From JAYFNU01 sp964622315 (GTDB lineage Bacteria > Bacillota > Clostridia > Oscillospirales > Ruminococcaceae), in contig CAZUOY010000004.1 of assembly GCA_964622315.1 (NCBI GenBank), positions 1 to 64,000 on the forward strand: a stretch of DNA of 64,000 nt. The letters run 5' to 3'. Positions 43,341 to 50,998 of the stretch are shown here, piece by piece; positions within the stretch are counted from its first letter, which is position 1; every line of letters starts with the position of its first letter. A program made the translations under genes and the position numbers. The notes under the pieces are model-generated. The model had not been told where the DNA came from and did not search any database. It saw nothing but the letters and a program-made list of their open reading frames with translations.

Positions 43341-43558
43341 TATTAAGATGAAATAAAAAGGGTTAAAGCAAATTCGTCAGAAACAAAAAAACAAACCATC
43401 ATAGTTACAGGCGCTCAGGCTGCAATTGCCGTCAGCAGTAACAAATTTTGATTCTAAAGCAAGAATTCAAAATTAGTCAATTACGAATTGCCGAATCGTA
43501 CTTGACTAAATATTTATCCTATGATATATTGTATGCGTAAGAAAACGGAGGTGACGGT

Positions 43559-44947
43559 ATGTTTATCGGAAGAAACAGCGAGCTTGATACGCTAAATAAG
43601 CTTTACAGTTCCGAAAGGTTCGAGTTTGCGGTTATCTACGGCCGCCGCCGCGTCGGGAAAACCGCGCTTATTAATGAGTTTATCAGCGACAAAAGGGCGA
43701 TATACTTTATGGGCGTTGAGAGCAACGAAAAACAGAACCTCGAAAATTTCAGTAAAAGCGTGATTGAATTCAGTTCGGGGATAGCCGCCGAGACTTCGTT
43801 TTTATCGTTTCAGCACGCTATTGAGTATGTTTTTGAGCTTGCGAAAAAGGAACGGATTATACTCGCGATTGACGAGTATCCGTATGTTGCGCGGGCGTCA
43901 AAAAGTCTCGCTTCTACGCTCCAGTTACTGATTGACAAAAACAAAGATACATCGAAGCTGATGCTTATACTCTGCGGCTCTTCTATGTCATATATGGAGG
44001 ACAACGTTCTCGCTTATAAGGCACCGCTGTACGGAAGAAAAACCGCGCAGATAAAGCTCCTTCCCTTTAGCTTTTGGGAAACCTGCAGATATTTTACCGG
44101 CTTTTCCGCTGAGGACAAGGCGCTGATATACGGTATTGTCGGAGGAACGCCGCAGTATCTTCTTCAGATGAACGATAGCCTGAGCGTAGCGGAGAATATA
44201 AAGAACACTTTTTTGAATCCGACCTCGTCGCTGTATGAGGAGTCCGAAAACCTTCTGAAGCAAGAGGTTCGCGAGCCGTCGCTTTACAACGCGATTATCA
44301 CGGCGATAGCTAACGGAGCTACTCGAATGTCTGAAATATCAGGCAAAGTGGGCGAAGACACCAACGTATGCTCGACCTATCTCAAGAATCTCACAACTCT
44401 CGGAATAGTTAAAAAGGAAACACCTTACGGCGAAAAGGTTTCTCACAAATCGATATACTCTATTGAAGACAATATGTTTAAGTTTTGGTATCGCTTTGTG
44501 CCGGAGAACAATTCGTTAATAGCGCGCGGAGCGGCGGAGCTTGCATACAAACGCATTGAGCCGCACCTTAACGAATATATGGGAAAGATATTTGAGGATA
44601 TCTGCGCTCAATACCTATGGCGTCGGCTTCTTTCGGGGAGCTGTCCCGTTCGGTTTTCTTCTCTCGGCAGATGGTGGGGAAACGACCCGAACGAGAAAAA
44701 GCAGACAGAGATAGATATTATGGGCGAGCAGGACAAGAGTACTGCGCTTTTTGCGGAGTGTAAATGGACGAACGAAAAGGTAGACGAAGAGGTCCTCGGC
44801 ACGATTATAAAGCGAAGTAAACTTTTCGGCTATACGAAGACGCACCTGTTTTTATTTGCTAAGAGTGGGTTTACAAAAAGCTGTGAGGTCAAAGCCGCCC
44901 AGCTCGGAAATGTCACGCTTGTTAATTACAAAGATATGATTGAATGA
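43559..44947 (+). CDS. AAA ATPase with C-terminal DUF234 (PD-(D/E)XK-like) domain
   Basis: 462 residues. Archaeal-ATPase-type NTPase: Walker A GRRRVGKT (28-35), Walker B ILAIDEYPYV, sensor ILCGSSMSYME. Then a winged helix (MSEISGKVGEDTNVCSTYLKNL) and the DUF234 domain with EIDIMGEQ...ALFAECKW, which fits the D...ExK nuclease pattern. Such proteins are common in gut Firmicutes and of unknown role; a mobile-element or defence function is suggested by the context. GGAGGTG precedes the start; a terminator follows. Confidence 0.9.
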   Translation: MFIGRNSELDTLNKLYSSERFEFAVIYGRRRVGKTALINEFISDKRAIYFMGVESNEKQNLENFSKSVIEFSSGIAAETSFLSFQHAIEYVFELAKKERIILAIDEYPYVARASKSLASTLQLLIDKNKDTSKLMLILCGSSMSYMEDNVLAYKAPLYGRKTAQIKLLPFSFWETCRYFTGFSAEDKALIYGIVGGTPQYLLQMNDSLSVAENIKNTFLNPTSSLYEESENLLKQEVREPSLYNAIITAIANGATRMSEISGKVGEDTNVCSTYLKNLTTLGIVKKETPYGEKVSHKSIYSIEDNMFKFWYRFVPENNSLIARGAAELAYKRIEPHLNEYMGKIFEDICAQYLWRRLLSGSCPVRFSSLGRWWGNDPNEKKQTEIDIMGEQDKSTALFAECKWTNEKVDEEVLGTIIKRSKLFGYTKTHLFLFAKSGFTKSCEVKAAQLGNVTLVNYKDMIE

Positions 44948-44949
44948 AA

Positions 44950-44979
44950 AAGGCAGACTGTTATTCAGTCTGCTTTTTT
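44950..44979 (+). terminator. Terminator after the DUF234 ATPase
   Basis: GCAGACTG/CAGTCTGC perfect stem, loop TTATT, then TTTTTT; A-run on the 5' side. Confidence 0.88.
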
Positions 44980-45069
44980 GTTATTTTGTGGTTACTGTCC
45001 GTTTTTTGGGACGGCTCGGATGATATAATACGGGTGTAAGAGAGAAGAAGGATTTTTAGAGGAGGATGT

Positions 45070-45285
45070 ATGGGCGATATATTTAATCCGATGAAATGTC
45101 AGGTGGAGTTACTGAGAATAATACAGAACTCGAAACTATCTCTGAATTCCGAACATGAGATTTTAATGACTCTAAAAAAATTCCGAAAAGAACAAAGAGA
45201 AAATATGGCGCAAAGTCTTATCAATTTAATACAGTCAAGTCGAACCGAAGAAGCAATTATTGAGAAGCTGAAAGCGCTCGATTAA
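45070..45285 (+). CDS. Small helical protein, unknown
   Basis: 71 residues, charged and probably all helical (MKCQVELLRIIQNSKLSLNS and HEILMTLKKFRKEQRENMAQ). AGAGGAGGATGT precedes the ATG and a TATAAT lies near 45,023, so it should be expressed. No family recognised. It could be a directionality factor or small regulator of the element, but nothing in the sequence proves it. Confidence 0.6.
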   Translation: MGDIFNPMKCQVELLRIIQNSKLSLNSEHEILMTLKKFRKEQRENMAQSLINLIQSSRTEEAIIEKLKALD

Positions 45286-45316
45286 ACTACACATAAAATT
45301 AATAGGAGGGTTTACC

Positions 45317-45496
45317 ATGTTTTTAGACGGTGACGGAAAACTGTTTGATTTCGACGAAAACGGAAGGCTTAATTCTTTTGAGCAGAGCGAAATGGAGCTC
45401 TTTGAGTTCGGCGACGGCAGTATGCACGAGCCGAACGGCGTAGACATCTATGATGAAGACGATTTTGACGACGACGAGGATGACGACGATTTTTAG
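45317..45496 (+). CDS. Acidic microprotein with EF-hand-like loops
   Basis: 59 residues, strongly acidic. MFLDGDGKLFDFDENGRLNS followed by FEQSEMELFEF contains DGDGKL and DENGRLNSFEQ, similar to the calcium loops of EF-hand proteins, and the end is a run of Asp (DDFDDDEDDDDF). AGGAGGG is well placed before the ATG. Similar proteins recur in clostridia without known role. It follows the 71-residue gene by 31 bp and may share its transcript. Confidence 0.7.
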   Translation: MFLDGDGKLFDFDENGRLNSFEQSEMELFEFGDGSMHEPNGVDIYDEDDFDDDEDDDDF

Positions 45497-45594
45497 GAGG
45501 CAGCGATAAAGACTATTGTTTAGTGTTTAGTTTTTCGCTTGCCGTATCCCCGAAAATGCTATAATATATACATATAAAATAAATAAAAAACAAA

Positions 45595-45630
45595 ACCGTT
45601 ACGCAAATACTGCGTAGCGGTTATTTTTTT
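45595..45630 (+). terminator. Terminator after the microprotein gene
   Basis: ACCGTTACGCA/TGCGTAGCGGT 11-bp stem (one G-U), 5-nt loop, then TATTTTTTT. The 5' arm contains GTTACGCAA, the same word as the first site of the 21-bp array. Confidence 0.82.
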
Positions 45631-45739
45631 GCTCTTTTTTCGGAGCACATATTACTTTTTAGAAAGGACGGGTGTAAACAAATAGCAAGTGAATACATAC
45701 AAGCAATAATGGCAATAATTGTATTGAATGGAGGCGCAT

Positions 45740-45946
45740 ATGAACATTCAGATTTCCGAAAATGACAAGATAGTAGCCTTCTGGCTTACAAATAAGGAAA
45801 AGGCAGACGATAAATTCCGTGAAACGCTAAAGCCGCAATATTCCGAATGGAAAAAGAAAGGCTACAGGGTTGCGGTTTTTATTTCCGGAAACGAGAACCT
45901 TTTAAAGAATACGGAAAGCTTACTGTTAAACAACAAAAATATTTAG
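45740..45946 (+). CDS. Small protein, unknown
   Basis: 68 residues (MNIQISENDKIVAFWLTNKE start). GGAGG is 5 bp before the ATG at 45,740; an in-frame ATG 12 bp earlier is less suitable. A mixed helix/strand protein with YRVAVFISGNENLLK; the pattern is like small proteins of conjugative elements, but the family is not recognised. Confidence 0.6.
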   Translation: MNIQISENDKIVAFWLTNKEKADDKFRETLKPQYSEWKKKGYRVAVFISGNENLLKNTESLLLNNKNI

Positions 45947-45968
45947 TGAGAAAATCAATATTATAACG

Positions 45969-46006
45969 GCAACCGCCCCTGCGATATATGCAGGGCGGTT
46001 GCTTTT
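45969..46006 (+). terminator. Terminator before the YbjQ gene
   Basis: GCAACCGCCC(C)TGC/GCAGGGCGGTTGC stem with one bulge, GATATAT loop, then TTTTAT. Confidence 0.85.
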
Positions 46007-46113
46007 ATATAGAATGTCGTTCGGCGCATATTTGAAATAGGTTTGTTTTTAATATATACTGACTTTAGATTGATACACAAATCTGATTGAGATTAGCAAA
46101 AAGGAGAAAAAGA

Positions 46114-46434
46114 ATGATTATTACAACAACACCCTCTGTGGAGGGAAAAACAATAGTAGATTACAGGGGCATAGTTTTCGGCGAAGTAGTTTCGGGGGTA
46201 GATTTCGTCAAGGATTTTGCCGCCTCGCTAAACAATATTTTCGGCGGACGTTCCGGAAGTTATGAGGAAGAGCTGATTCAGGCAAGACAGAACGCCATAG
46301 GCGAGATGGAACAGCGCGCGGTTTCTGTCGGTGCAAACGCGATAGTCGGTGTCGATATCGACTACGAGGTGCTCGGCTCGAATAACGGAATGTTAATGGT
46401 AACCGCAAGCGGTACGGCCGTTGTTGTTCAGTAA
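46114..46434 (+). CDS. YbjQ/UPF0145 family protein
   Basis: 106-residue protein of the YbjQ heavy-metal-binding-like family that forms ring pentamers; function unknown. Diagnostic stretches are VDYRGIVFGEVVSG, ARQNAIGEMEQRAVSVGANAIVGVDIDYE and MLMVTASGTAV. AAAAGGAG precedes the ATG at 46,114, where a longer frame could begin at 46,087 without support. Frequently carried on genomic islands. Confidence 0.93.
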   Translation: MIITTTPSVEGKTIVDYRGIVFGEVVSGVDFVKDFAASLNNIFGGRSGSYEEELIQARQNAIGEMEQRAVSVGANAIVGVDIDYEVLGSNNGMLMVTASGTAVVVQ

Positions 46435-46450
46435 AAGCATATTAATAAAT

Positions 46451-46485
46451 CGGCGCTTCGTTTTACAGAAACGGAGCGCCTTTAT
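46451..46485 (+). terminator. Terminator after the YbjQ gene
   Basis: GGCGCTTCG/CGGAGCGCC stem (one G-U), then TTTATT. Confidence 0.7.
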
Positions 46486-46584
46486 TGGTGAGAGTTCGTC
46501 TCTTTTCCCATTAACACAACAATGCCGTAGACGCAGTTAAAAAACAATCACACATAAGTTTGGATGGCCGGTTGTAAGCGTTAC

Positions 46585-46620
46585 TTGAAAAGAAGAAAGC
46601 TGTATGATACAATATTGTAT
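46585..46620 (+). promoter_or_regulatory. Recombinase promoter with a palindromic operator over the -10
   Basis: TTGAAA at 46,585-46,590 and TACAAT at 46,608-46,613 with a 17-bp spacer. The -10 lies inside the perfect 14-bp palindrome ATACAATATTGTAT (46,607-46,620), which looks like a repressor site. Confidence 0.7.
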
Positions 46621-46666
46621 ACAAACGAAGCTAAACAACAAACAACATTGAAAGGAGGGCGCTGAA

Positions 46667-48838
46667 ATGGCGAAAGCTACAGAGAACATCGCGGCATATA
46701 TGCGTATTTCGGTAGATACCGAAGCGGATAGAGATAACACTTCTATTGAAAACCAACGAGCTATAATTAAAGCCTATATAAAGAATAGGTTTTCCGATGT
46801 ACAGACGACATATTATGAAGACCGCGACCGCAGCGGATACACCTTCAAACAGCGAGAAGGATATCAAAGCATGCGGCCGCTATTACTAAGCGGAAAACAC
46901 AACATCTTAATAGTAAAAGACCTTTCACGATTTTCCCGCAGAAACAGCCGCGGACTTGTTGAGCTGGAGGATTTGCGTGACGCGGGCGTCAGGATTATTT
47001 CGATTGATGACTGTATCGACTATCCGACCCGTGATGAGTGGCAGCAAATTCAGTTTAAATTTTTGATGAATGAAATGCCGGTAACTGATGCGTCTCGCAA
47101 GGTGAAAAGCGTTATTAACCGCCGACAGAACGACGGCAAATGGATTTGCAGCGTTCCCTTCGGTTATGTCATAACTAATACAAAAAACATGACGGTATCC
47201 GTTGATGAAAAATCTGCCGAGATTGTCAGATTAGTTTTTAATAAGTACCTTGAAGGTTGGGGCTATAAAAAAATAGCGAATTTTTTAACTGATAAGAATA
47301 TGCCGACTCCGCGTGCTGTTGAAAAAGAATTCAGAGAAGCCGACGGAACTGTTACAAACATAAAACCCAAGGATACATGGTCGATTGCAACGGTTCAGGG
47401 AATATTGAAAAACGATTTCTATATCGGAACCCTCCGCCAGAGAAAGTACACTCGAAAGAATATCAACGGTAAGGATATGAAGCTTGACGAGGAAGAAAAC
47501 ATAGTCTTTGAAAACCATCACGAGGCTATTATAGATTATCGGACCTTTTCAAAAGTTCAGCAACAGCTGGTTAGCCGTTCGAAAAACAACTATCGAGGTG
47601 TTTCGAAGTATCCGACGGTATATTCGGGATTCCTTTTCTGCGGCGACTGCGGAAGTCCGATGTTCTCCATGAGCCGTCCCGATTTGCCTGCGGCGTATAC
47701 ATGCGGAAGCTATCATAGACGCGGCAAAAAGGGATGCTCATCACATCACATCAGAGTCGACGCAATGGACAGCATCCTTAAAATGTATGTGAAAAAAGTA
47801 TTAGAGAACTCAAAGGAAATGATAGCCCAGCTTGAAAAGTCCATTGCTCAAGAGCCTGATAAGCTTAAATCAAGCACCTCGACTGTTGAAGCGTTGGAAA
47901 AGGACCTTGAGAAAGCTAAGGATGTTTTGAAGAATACCCTGAAGCAGAAGGTTAAAGAAATTACCGCGCACCCCGACATGGAGGAAGTGCTTTCGGAAAC
48001 CTTTGATTCAATGATTGAAGAAGCTGACAAAAAAATCAAGGGAATCGAGAATCAAATTACTCTCGTGGCCGATAAGCGCAATGTGATTATTCACACCAAC
48101 AGAATTGCGAAGACAGCGCTTGAGATTTTCAACGACATTATTAATAAGCCTGCGTTAGACAAAAACGATTTAGAGGTTATAATCAATCGTATGGTTGTTT
48201 ACGAGGACCATGTTGATATTGAGCTAAAGTCCGATATTGATATGCTGATAAAGACCGGCTCTCTCACAGAGGAAAGGGAAATGGCAACGGCAACGGTAAA
48301 TTTTAAGTGGGACACCGACAGTATCTTAAGAGCCAAAGCAGTCCTAAAACAGCGAAATAAGAGGGACGAGGCTATCGGTGTCAATGTTATCAGTAAGGGC
48401 GAGCCGCTTGAGATTTTCACAAGCGGCGACGGAGACGTTATCTTCAGAAAATACTCGACCATGAACGAGCTTGCAAACTGCGCTGATAAGTATGCCGAGG
48501 TGCTGTTTTCGTCAATAAAGCAGCCCGTCATCGTCTGCGACAGGGACGCGGTATGCGCGGCGTATCCCTCAAAGAAGAAGGAGCTTGTCGGCAAGCGGAT
48601 AAGCGAGGAGCTTGAGGAAAAGATACGTGGGCGCGATTCCGCGGTGATGGGCGAGGGTATTTTCTGCCTTAGCAACTATAAGGAAAAGGCGAGCGTGGTC
48701 GTACCCGTGCGAGCGGCTGGAAGCGCTATAGGATGTATCGCGGTCTTACAGTCCGATTCGTCAAAAAAGGTGGAAGACAAGGACATCTCTATGCTCGAAA
48801 CCGCGTCTAAGCTGCTCGGTGCGCAGACGGAGAGCTGA
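46667..48838 (+). CDS. Large serine recombinase fused in frame to the SpoVT C-terminus
   Basis: 723 residues in the integrated state. Residues 1-581 are element-encoded: resolvase domain with the catalytic serine in YMRISVDTE (Ser15) and KDLSRFSRR, a recombinase domain, a zinc ribbon (FCGDCG ... YTCGSYHRRGKKGC) and a coiled-coil region (about 395-480). At the 14-bp core (48,396-48,409) the frame passes into the host gene, so residues 582-723 are the SpoVT sensor part (EIFTSGDGDVIFRKYSTMNE onward). In the excised circle the same gene would end after 25 other codons found at 29,400-29,477. AAAGGAGGG precedes the start. It should integrate and, with a directionality factor, excise the element. 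Confidence 0.93.
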   Translation: MAKATENIAAYMRISVDTEADRDNTSIENQRAIIKAYIKNRFSDVQTTYYEDRDRSGYTFKQREGYQSMRPLLLSGKHNILIVKDLSRFSRRNSRGLVELEDLRDAGVRIISIDDCIDYPTRDEWQQIQFKFLMNEMPVTDASRKVKSVINRRQNDGKWICSVPFGYVITNTKNMTVSVDEKSAEIVRLVFNKYLEGWGYKKIANFLTDKNMPTPRAVEKEFREADGTVTNIKPKDTWSIATVQGILKNDFYIGTLRQRKYTRKNINGKDMKLDEEENIVFENHHEAIIDYRTFSKVQQQLVSRSKNNYRGVSKYPTVYSGFLFCGDCGSPMFSMSRPDLPAAYTCGSYHRRGKKGCSSHHIRVDAMDSILKMYVKKVLENSKEMIAQLEKSIAQEPDKLKSSTSTVEALEKDLEKAKDVLKNTLKQKVKEITAHPDMEEVLSETFDSMIEEADKKIKGIENQITLVADKRNVIIHTNRIAKTALEIFNDIINKPALDKNDLEVIINRMVVYEDHVDIELKSDIDMLIKTGSLTEEREMATATVNFKWDTDSILRAKAVLKQRNKRDEAIGVNVISKGEPLEIFTSGDGDVIFRKYSTMNELANCADKYAEVLFSSIKQPVIVCDRDAVCAAYPSKKKELVGKRISEELEEKIRGRDSAVMGEGIFCLSNYKEKASVVVPVRAAGSAIGCIAVLQSDSSKKVEDKDISMLETASKLLGAQTES
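48396..48409 (+). other. attR core of the integrative element
   Basis: Second copy of AGGGCGAGCCGCTT. The element-side arm GTCAATGTTATCAG is at 48,380-48,393. The reading frame across it is AAG GGC GAG CCG CTT, matching the codon phase of spoVT. Confidence 0.9.
48410..48838 (+). pseudogene. spoVT: spoVT 3' part (GAF-like sensor domain)
   Basis: Encodes the missing 142 C-terminal codons of SpoVT: completion of the AbrB hairpin (EIFTSGDGDVIFRKYS), the linker helix ANCADKYAEVLFSSIKQPVI and the GAF-like domain ending in LETASKLLGAQTES. It has no start of its own and is translated, if at all, as the tail of the recombinase. Joined to 29,298-29,399 it gives a full 176-residue SpoVT. Confidence 0.93.
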
Positions 48839-48883
48839 AAAAGTCGAATATGGCTTACTGAGATTAAACGGAATATACAACCA

Positions 48884-48920
48884 AACGCCGCTGTAATTTG
48901 AGCTTGCAGTGGCGTTTTTT
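48884..48920 (+). terminator. Terminator after spoVT
   Basis: AACGCCGCTG/CAGTGGCGTT stem (one G-U), 13-nt loop, then TTTT. This is the original terminator of spoVT, now serving the recombinase fusion. Confidence 0.8.
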
Positions 48921-48970
48921 GTGTGAATAGAAATGAAATAGGAGCCTTGTAAGCAAGCGAAAAGCGAATG

Positions 48971-49023
48971 TTGACAAGGTTGTCTATTTGTGATAGACTG
49001 CAATTAGTCTATTGAGAATAGAC
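48971..49023 (+). promoter_or_regulatory. blaI promoter with two BlaI-type operators
   Basis: TTGACA (48,971-48,976) and TAGACT (48,994-48,999), 17-bp spacer. Two dyads GTCTAT-N5-ATAGAC lie at 48,982-48,998 (over the -10) and 49,007-49,023 (after the start point), 25 bp apart. This is the expected autoregulation of a BlaI/MecI repressor. Confidence 0.88.
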
Positions 49024-49044
49024 AACGCTGACGGAGGAACGTGA

Positions 49045-49413
49045 ATGATTGATTACACGCTTGGCGCGGTTGAAGGGAAATTCGCAGATATTGTTTGGAG
49101 CCACGAGCCGCTCTCCTCGCGCGAGCTTGCGCTTTTTGCCGAAGAAACGCTTTCGTGGAAGCGGACGACCTCGTATACGGTGCTTCGTAAGCTCTGCGAC
49201 AAGGGGCTTTTTCAAAACAATAACGGCACGGTAACGTCGATTGTCAGCCGTGACGAATACTACGGCTCGCAGGGGCGGCAGCTTATAAGCGAGGCGTTCG
49301 GCGGTTCTCTGCCGCTCTTTCTTGCCGCGTTTACAAACGGGAAACAGCTTACTGCGGAAGAAGCGGCGGCGCTTCAAAAGCTTATTGATGGCAGTAGGGA
49401 GGGGCAAGCTTGA
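49045..49413 (+). CDS. BlaI/MecI/CopY-family repressor
   Basis: 122-residue dimeric winged-helix repressor whose inactivation by a cognate M56 protease de-represses its operon. The DNA-binding part has IVWSHEPLSSRELALFAEE and TTSYTVLRKLCDKGLFQ, as in BlaI; the C-terminal dimer helix follows. Two matching operators lie upstream. GGAGGAAC precedes the start. The next gene overlaps by 4 bp and encodes the M56 sensor protease. Because that sensor lacks a penicillin-binding domain, the signal is probably not a beta-lactam. Confidence 0.93.
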   Translation: MIDYTLGAVEGKFADIVWSHEPLSSRELALFAEETLSWKRTTSYTVLRKLCDKGLFQNNNGTVTSIVSRDEYYGSQGRQLISEAFGGSLPLFLAAFTNGKQLTAEEAAALQKLIDGSREGQA

Positions 49414-50861
49414 ACGAACTGTTTATCGCGATACTGAATATGAGCCTTGCTGCCTCGTGGGCTGTTCTTATCGTGCTTATTCTAAGGCTGCTTTTACGCC
49501 ATGCACCGAAGCGCTTTTCATATATTTTGTGGGCTGCGCCGTTTTTAAGGCTGCTTGTGCCCTTTACAATAACGAGCGCGATAGCTCTCATTCCGGCGAG
49601 TGTCGAAACGATACCGCAGGACATCGCCCTTTCCGTAACGCCTCGGATTTACTCGGGCATTACGGCGATTGACGAGCTTGTGAACCCTGCGCTGCAAAAC
49701 GTCGCGCCCGAGGTGGGCGAAAGCGCAAACCCGCTTGCCGTTATGCTTGCGGTGGGCGAAGCGGTGTGGCTGTTGGGTATTGCGGTGCTTCTTGTGTATA
49801 GCGCCGTTACGTTGTTTTTACTGCGCCGAGACCTTCGTGTTTCGGCACCGTTGCTTGATAACGTTTATATTGCGGACAGAATAAAGTCGCCGTTTGTAAT
49901 TGGGCTGTTTCGTCCGAAAATCTACCTTCCCTCAAATCTTACCGAGCGCGAGCGTGAGTATGTGCTGCTTCACGAGCGGGTGCATATAAAGCGCGGAGAC
50001 CACATAATTAAGCTGCTCGCATTCGCGGCGCTTTGTATACATTGGTTTAACCCGTTTGTATGGCTCGCGTTCTTCTGCCTTGTGCGGGATATGGAATCCT
50101 CCTGTGACGAGCGGGTGCTGGCGAGCGCGAAAGGGGACATACGCGCCGAATATTCCGCTTCGATTCTGTCGCTTTCTACGGGCCACAGGATAATTTCAGG
50201 CACGCCGCTCGCCTTTGGCGAGGGGGACGCGAAGGAAAGGATAAAGAACGTTATGAAGTATAAAAAGCCGCTCATTTGGGTTACGGCGATATGTTTTGTT
50301 GTGGTCGCAGTCGTAAGTGTGTCGCTTTTGTGCAGTAAACCGGAAAAGAGCATTGCGATAATCGGCGGAGCGGACGGACCGACCGCTGTATTCATTTCCG
50401 ACAACGTAAAGGAAGAAACCTTCACACTGCCCGATACCGCGCCCGAAGCGCTCATATTCCCGATAGACACGAGCGAAGCCTCAATCGTCAGAGGCTTTGC
50501 GAATTTCCACACCGGCATTGATATTGCCGAGCCGGTCGGTACGCCTATATACGCCGCGGCGGACGGGATTGTAGTCAAGGCGGTCAGGGAGGGAGAAGCG
50601 ACCGAGGAGATGGCGGGCTACGGAAGCTACGTTATTATCAATCACGGCGGTGGAATGACCACCCTTTACGCACACAACAGCAAGAACCTTGTAACCGTGG
50701 GCGACACGGTAAAAAGCGGCGACGCGATAGCGGAGGTGGGCATAACGGGAAACAGCACCGGTGCGCACGTACATTTCGGTGTGCTTATTGACGGCGTGCA
50801 GGTAGACCCCGCACGCTATTTAAAGGACACCGAAGGATGGGAAAAAAGAATCGGTGAATAG
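49410..50861 (+). CDS. M56 (BlaR1-like) protease fused to an M23 domain
   Basis: 483 residues. The N-terminal BlaR1/MecR1 module has transmembrane helices (about 8-30, 40-62, 112-140, 290-312) and the cytoplasmic zinc protease site HERVH (188-192) with a further glutamate in RDMESSCDERVL. Outside, in place of the usual penicillin-binding sensor, is an M23 (LytM) domain (about 365-475) with FHTGIDIA, YAHNS and HVHFGV. Between them is SIAIIGGADGPTAVFIS, a segment resembling the Na+-decarboxylase beta-subunit motif. Likely a sensor of peptidoglycan state that cleaves the BlaI repressor. Confidence 0.88.
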   Translation: MNELFIAILNMSLAASWAVLIVLILRLLLRHAPKRFSYILWAAPFLRLLVPFTITSAIALIPASVETIPQDIALSVTPRIYSGITAIDELVNPALQNVAPEVGESANPLAVMLAVGEAVWLLGIAVLLVYSAVTLFLLRRDLRVSAPLLDNVYIADRIKSPFVIGLFRPKIYLPSNLTEREREYVLLHERVHIKRGDHIIKLLAFAALCIHWFNPFVWLAFFCLVRDMESSCDERVLASAKGDIRAEYSASILSLSTGHRIISGTPLAFGEGDAKERIKNVMKYKKPLIWVTAICFVVVAVVSVSLLCSKPEKSIAIIGGADGPTAVFISDNVKEETFTLPDTAPEALIFPIDTSEASIVRGFANFHTGIDIAEPVGTPIYAAADGIVVKAVREGEATEEMAGYGSYVIINHGGGMTTLYAHNSKNLVTVGDTVKSGDAIAEVGITGNSTGAHVHFGVLIDGVQVDPARYLKDTEGWEKRIGE

Positions 50862-50872
50862 AAAATAAAAGT

Positions 50873-50901
50873 AGGCAGCCGCTTGTGCGGCTGTCTTTTT
50901 T
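50873..50901 (+). terminator. Terminator after the M56-M23 gene
   Basis: AGGCAGCCGC/GCGGCTGTCT stem (one G-U), TTGT loop, then TTTTT. Confidence 0.88.
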
Positions 50902-50981
50902 GCGTTTTGCTCTCTGTTCTCATCAATTGTTAACGAAAAAGTGATGACTTAGTGGGCGTTTTTGTGCTATACTATCAAAAA

Positions 50982-50998
50982 TAGTAAATGTTTTACTA
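50982..50998 (+). promoter_or_regulatory. Palindromic operator before galK
   Basis: TAGTAAA-TGT-TTTACTA, a perfect 7-bp dyad with a 3-bp centre, directly downstream of a TATACT (50,968-50,973). It resembles a LacI/GalR- or AraC-type site for sugar-responsive control of the galK operon. Confidence 0.65.

Larger units (their letters stand above)
29386..48409. mobile_element. 19.0-kb serine-recombinase integrative element in spoVT
   Basis: Bounded by the 14-bp core AGGGCGAGCCGCTT at 29,386-29,399 and 48,396-48,409 (repeat distance 19,010 bp). Removing one copy plus the interior joins the two spoVT halves in frame to a 176-codon gene, the family length. The recombinase gene abuts the right end, as is usual for large serine integrases. 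Cargo is defence-, SOS- and TA-like, with no relaxase, coupling protein or type IV secretion genes, so it is an integrative island that may be mobilised by others, or a decayed phage/ICE. Confidence 0.93.

Noticed and set aside
29386..48409. Full conjugative element or prophage
   Set aside because: No relaxase, VirD4/VirB4-type, capsid, portal or terminase gene is visible, so only an integrative island is claimed.
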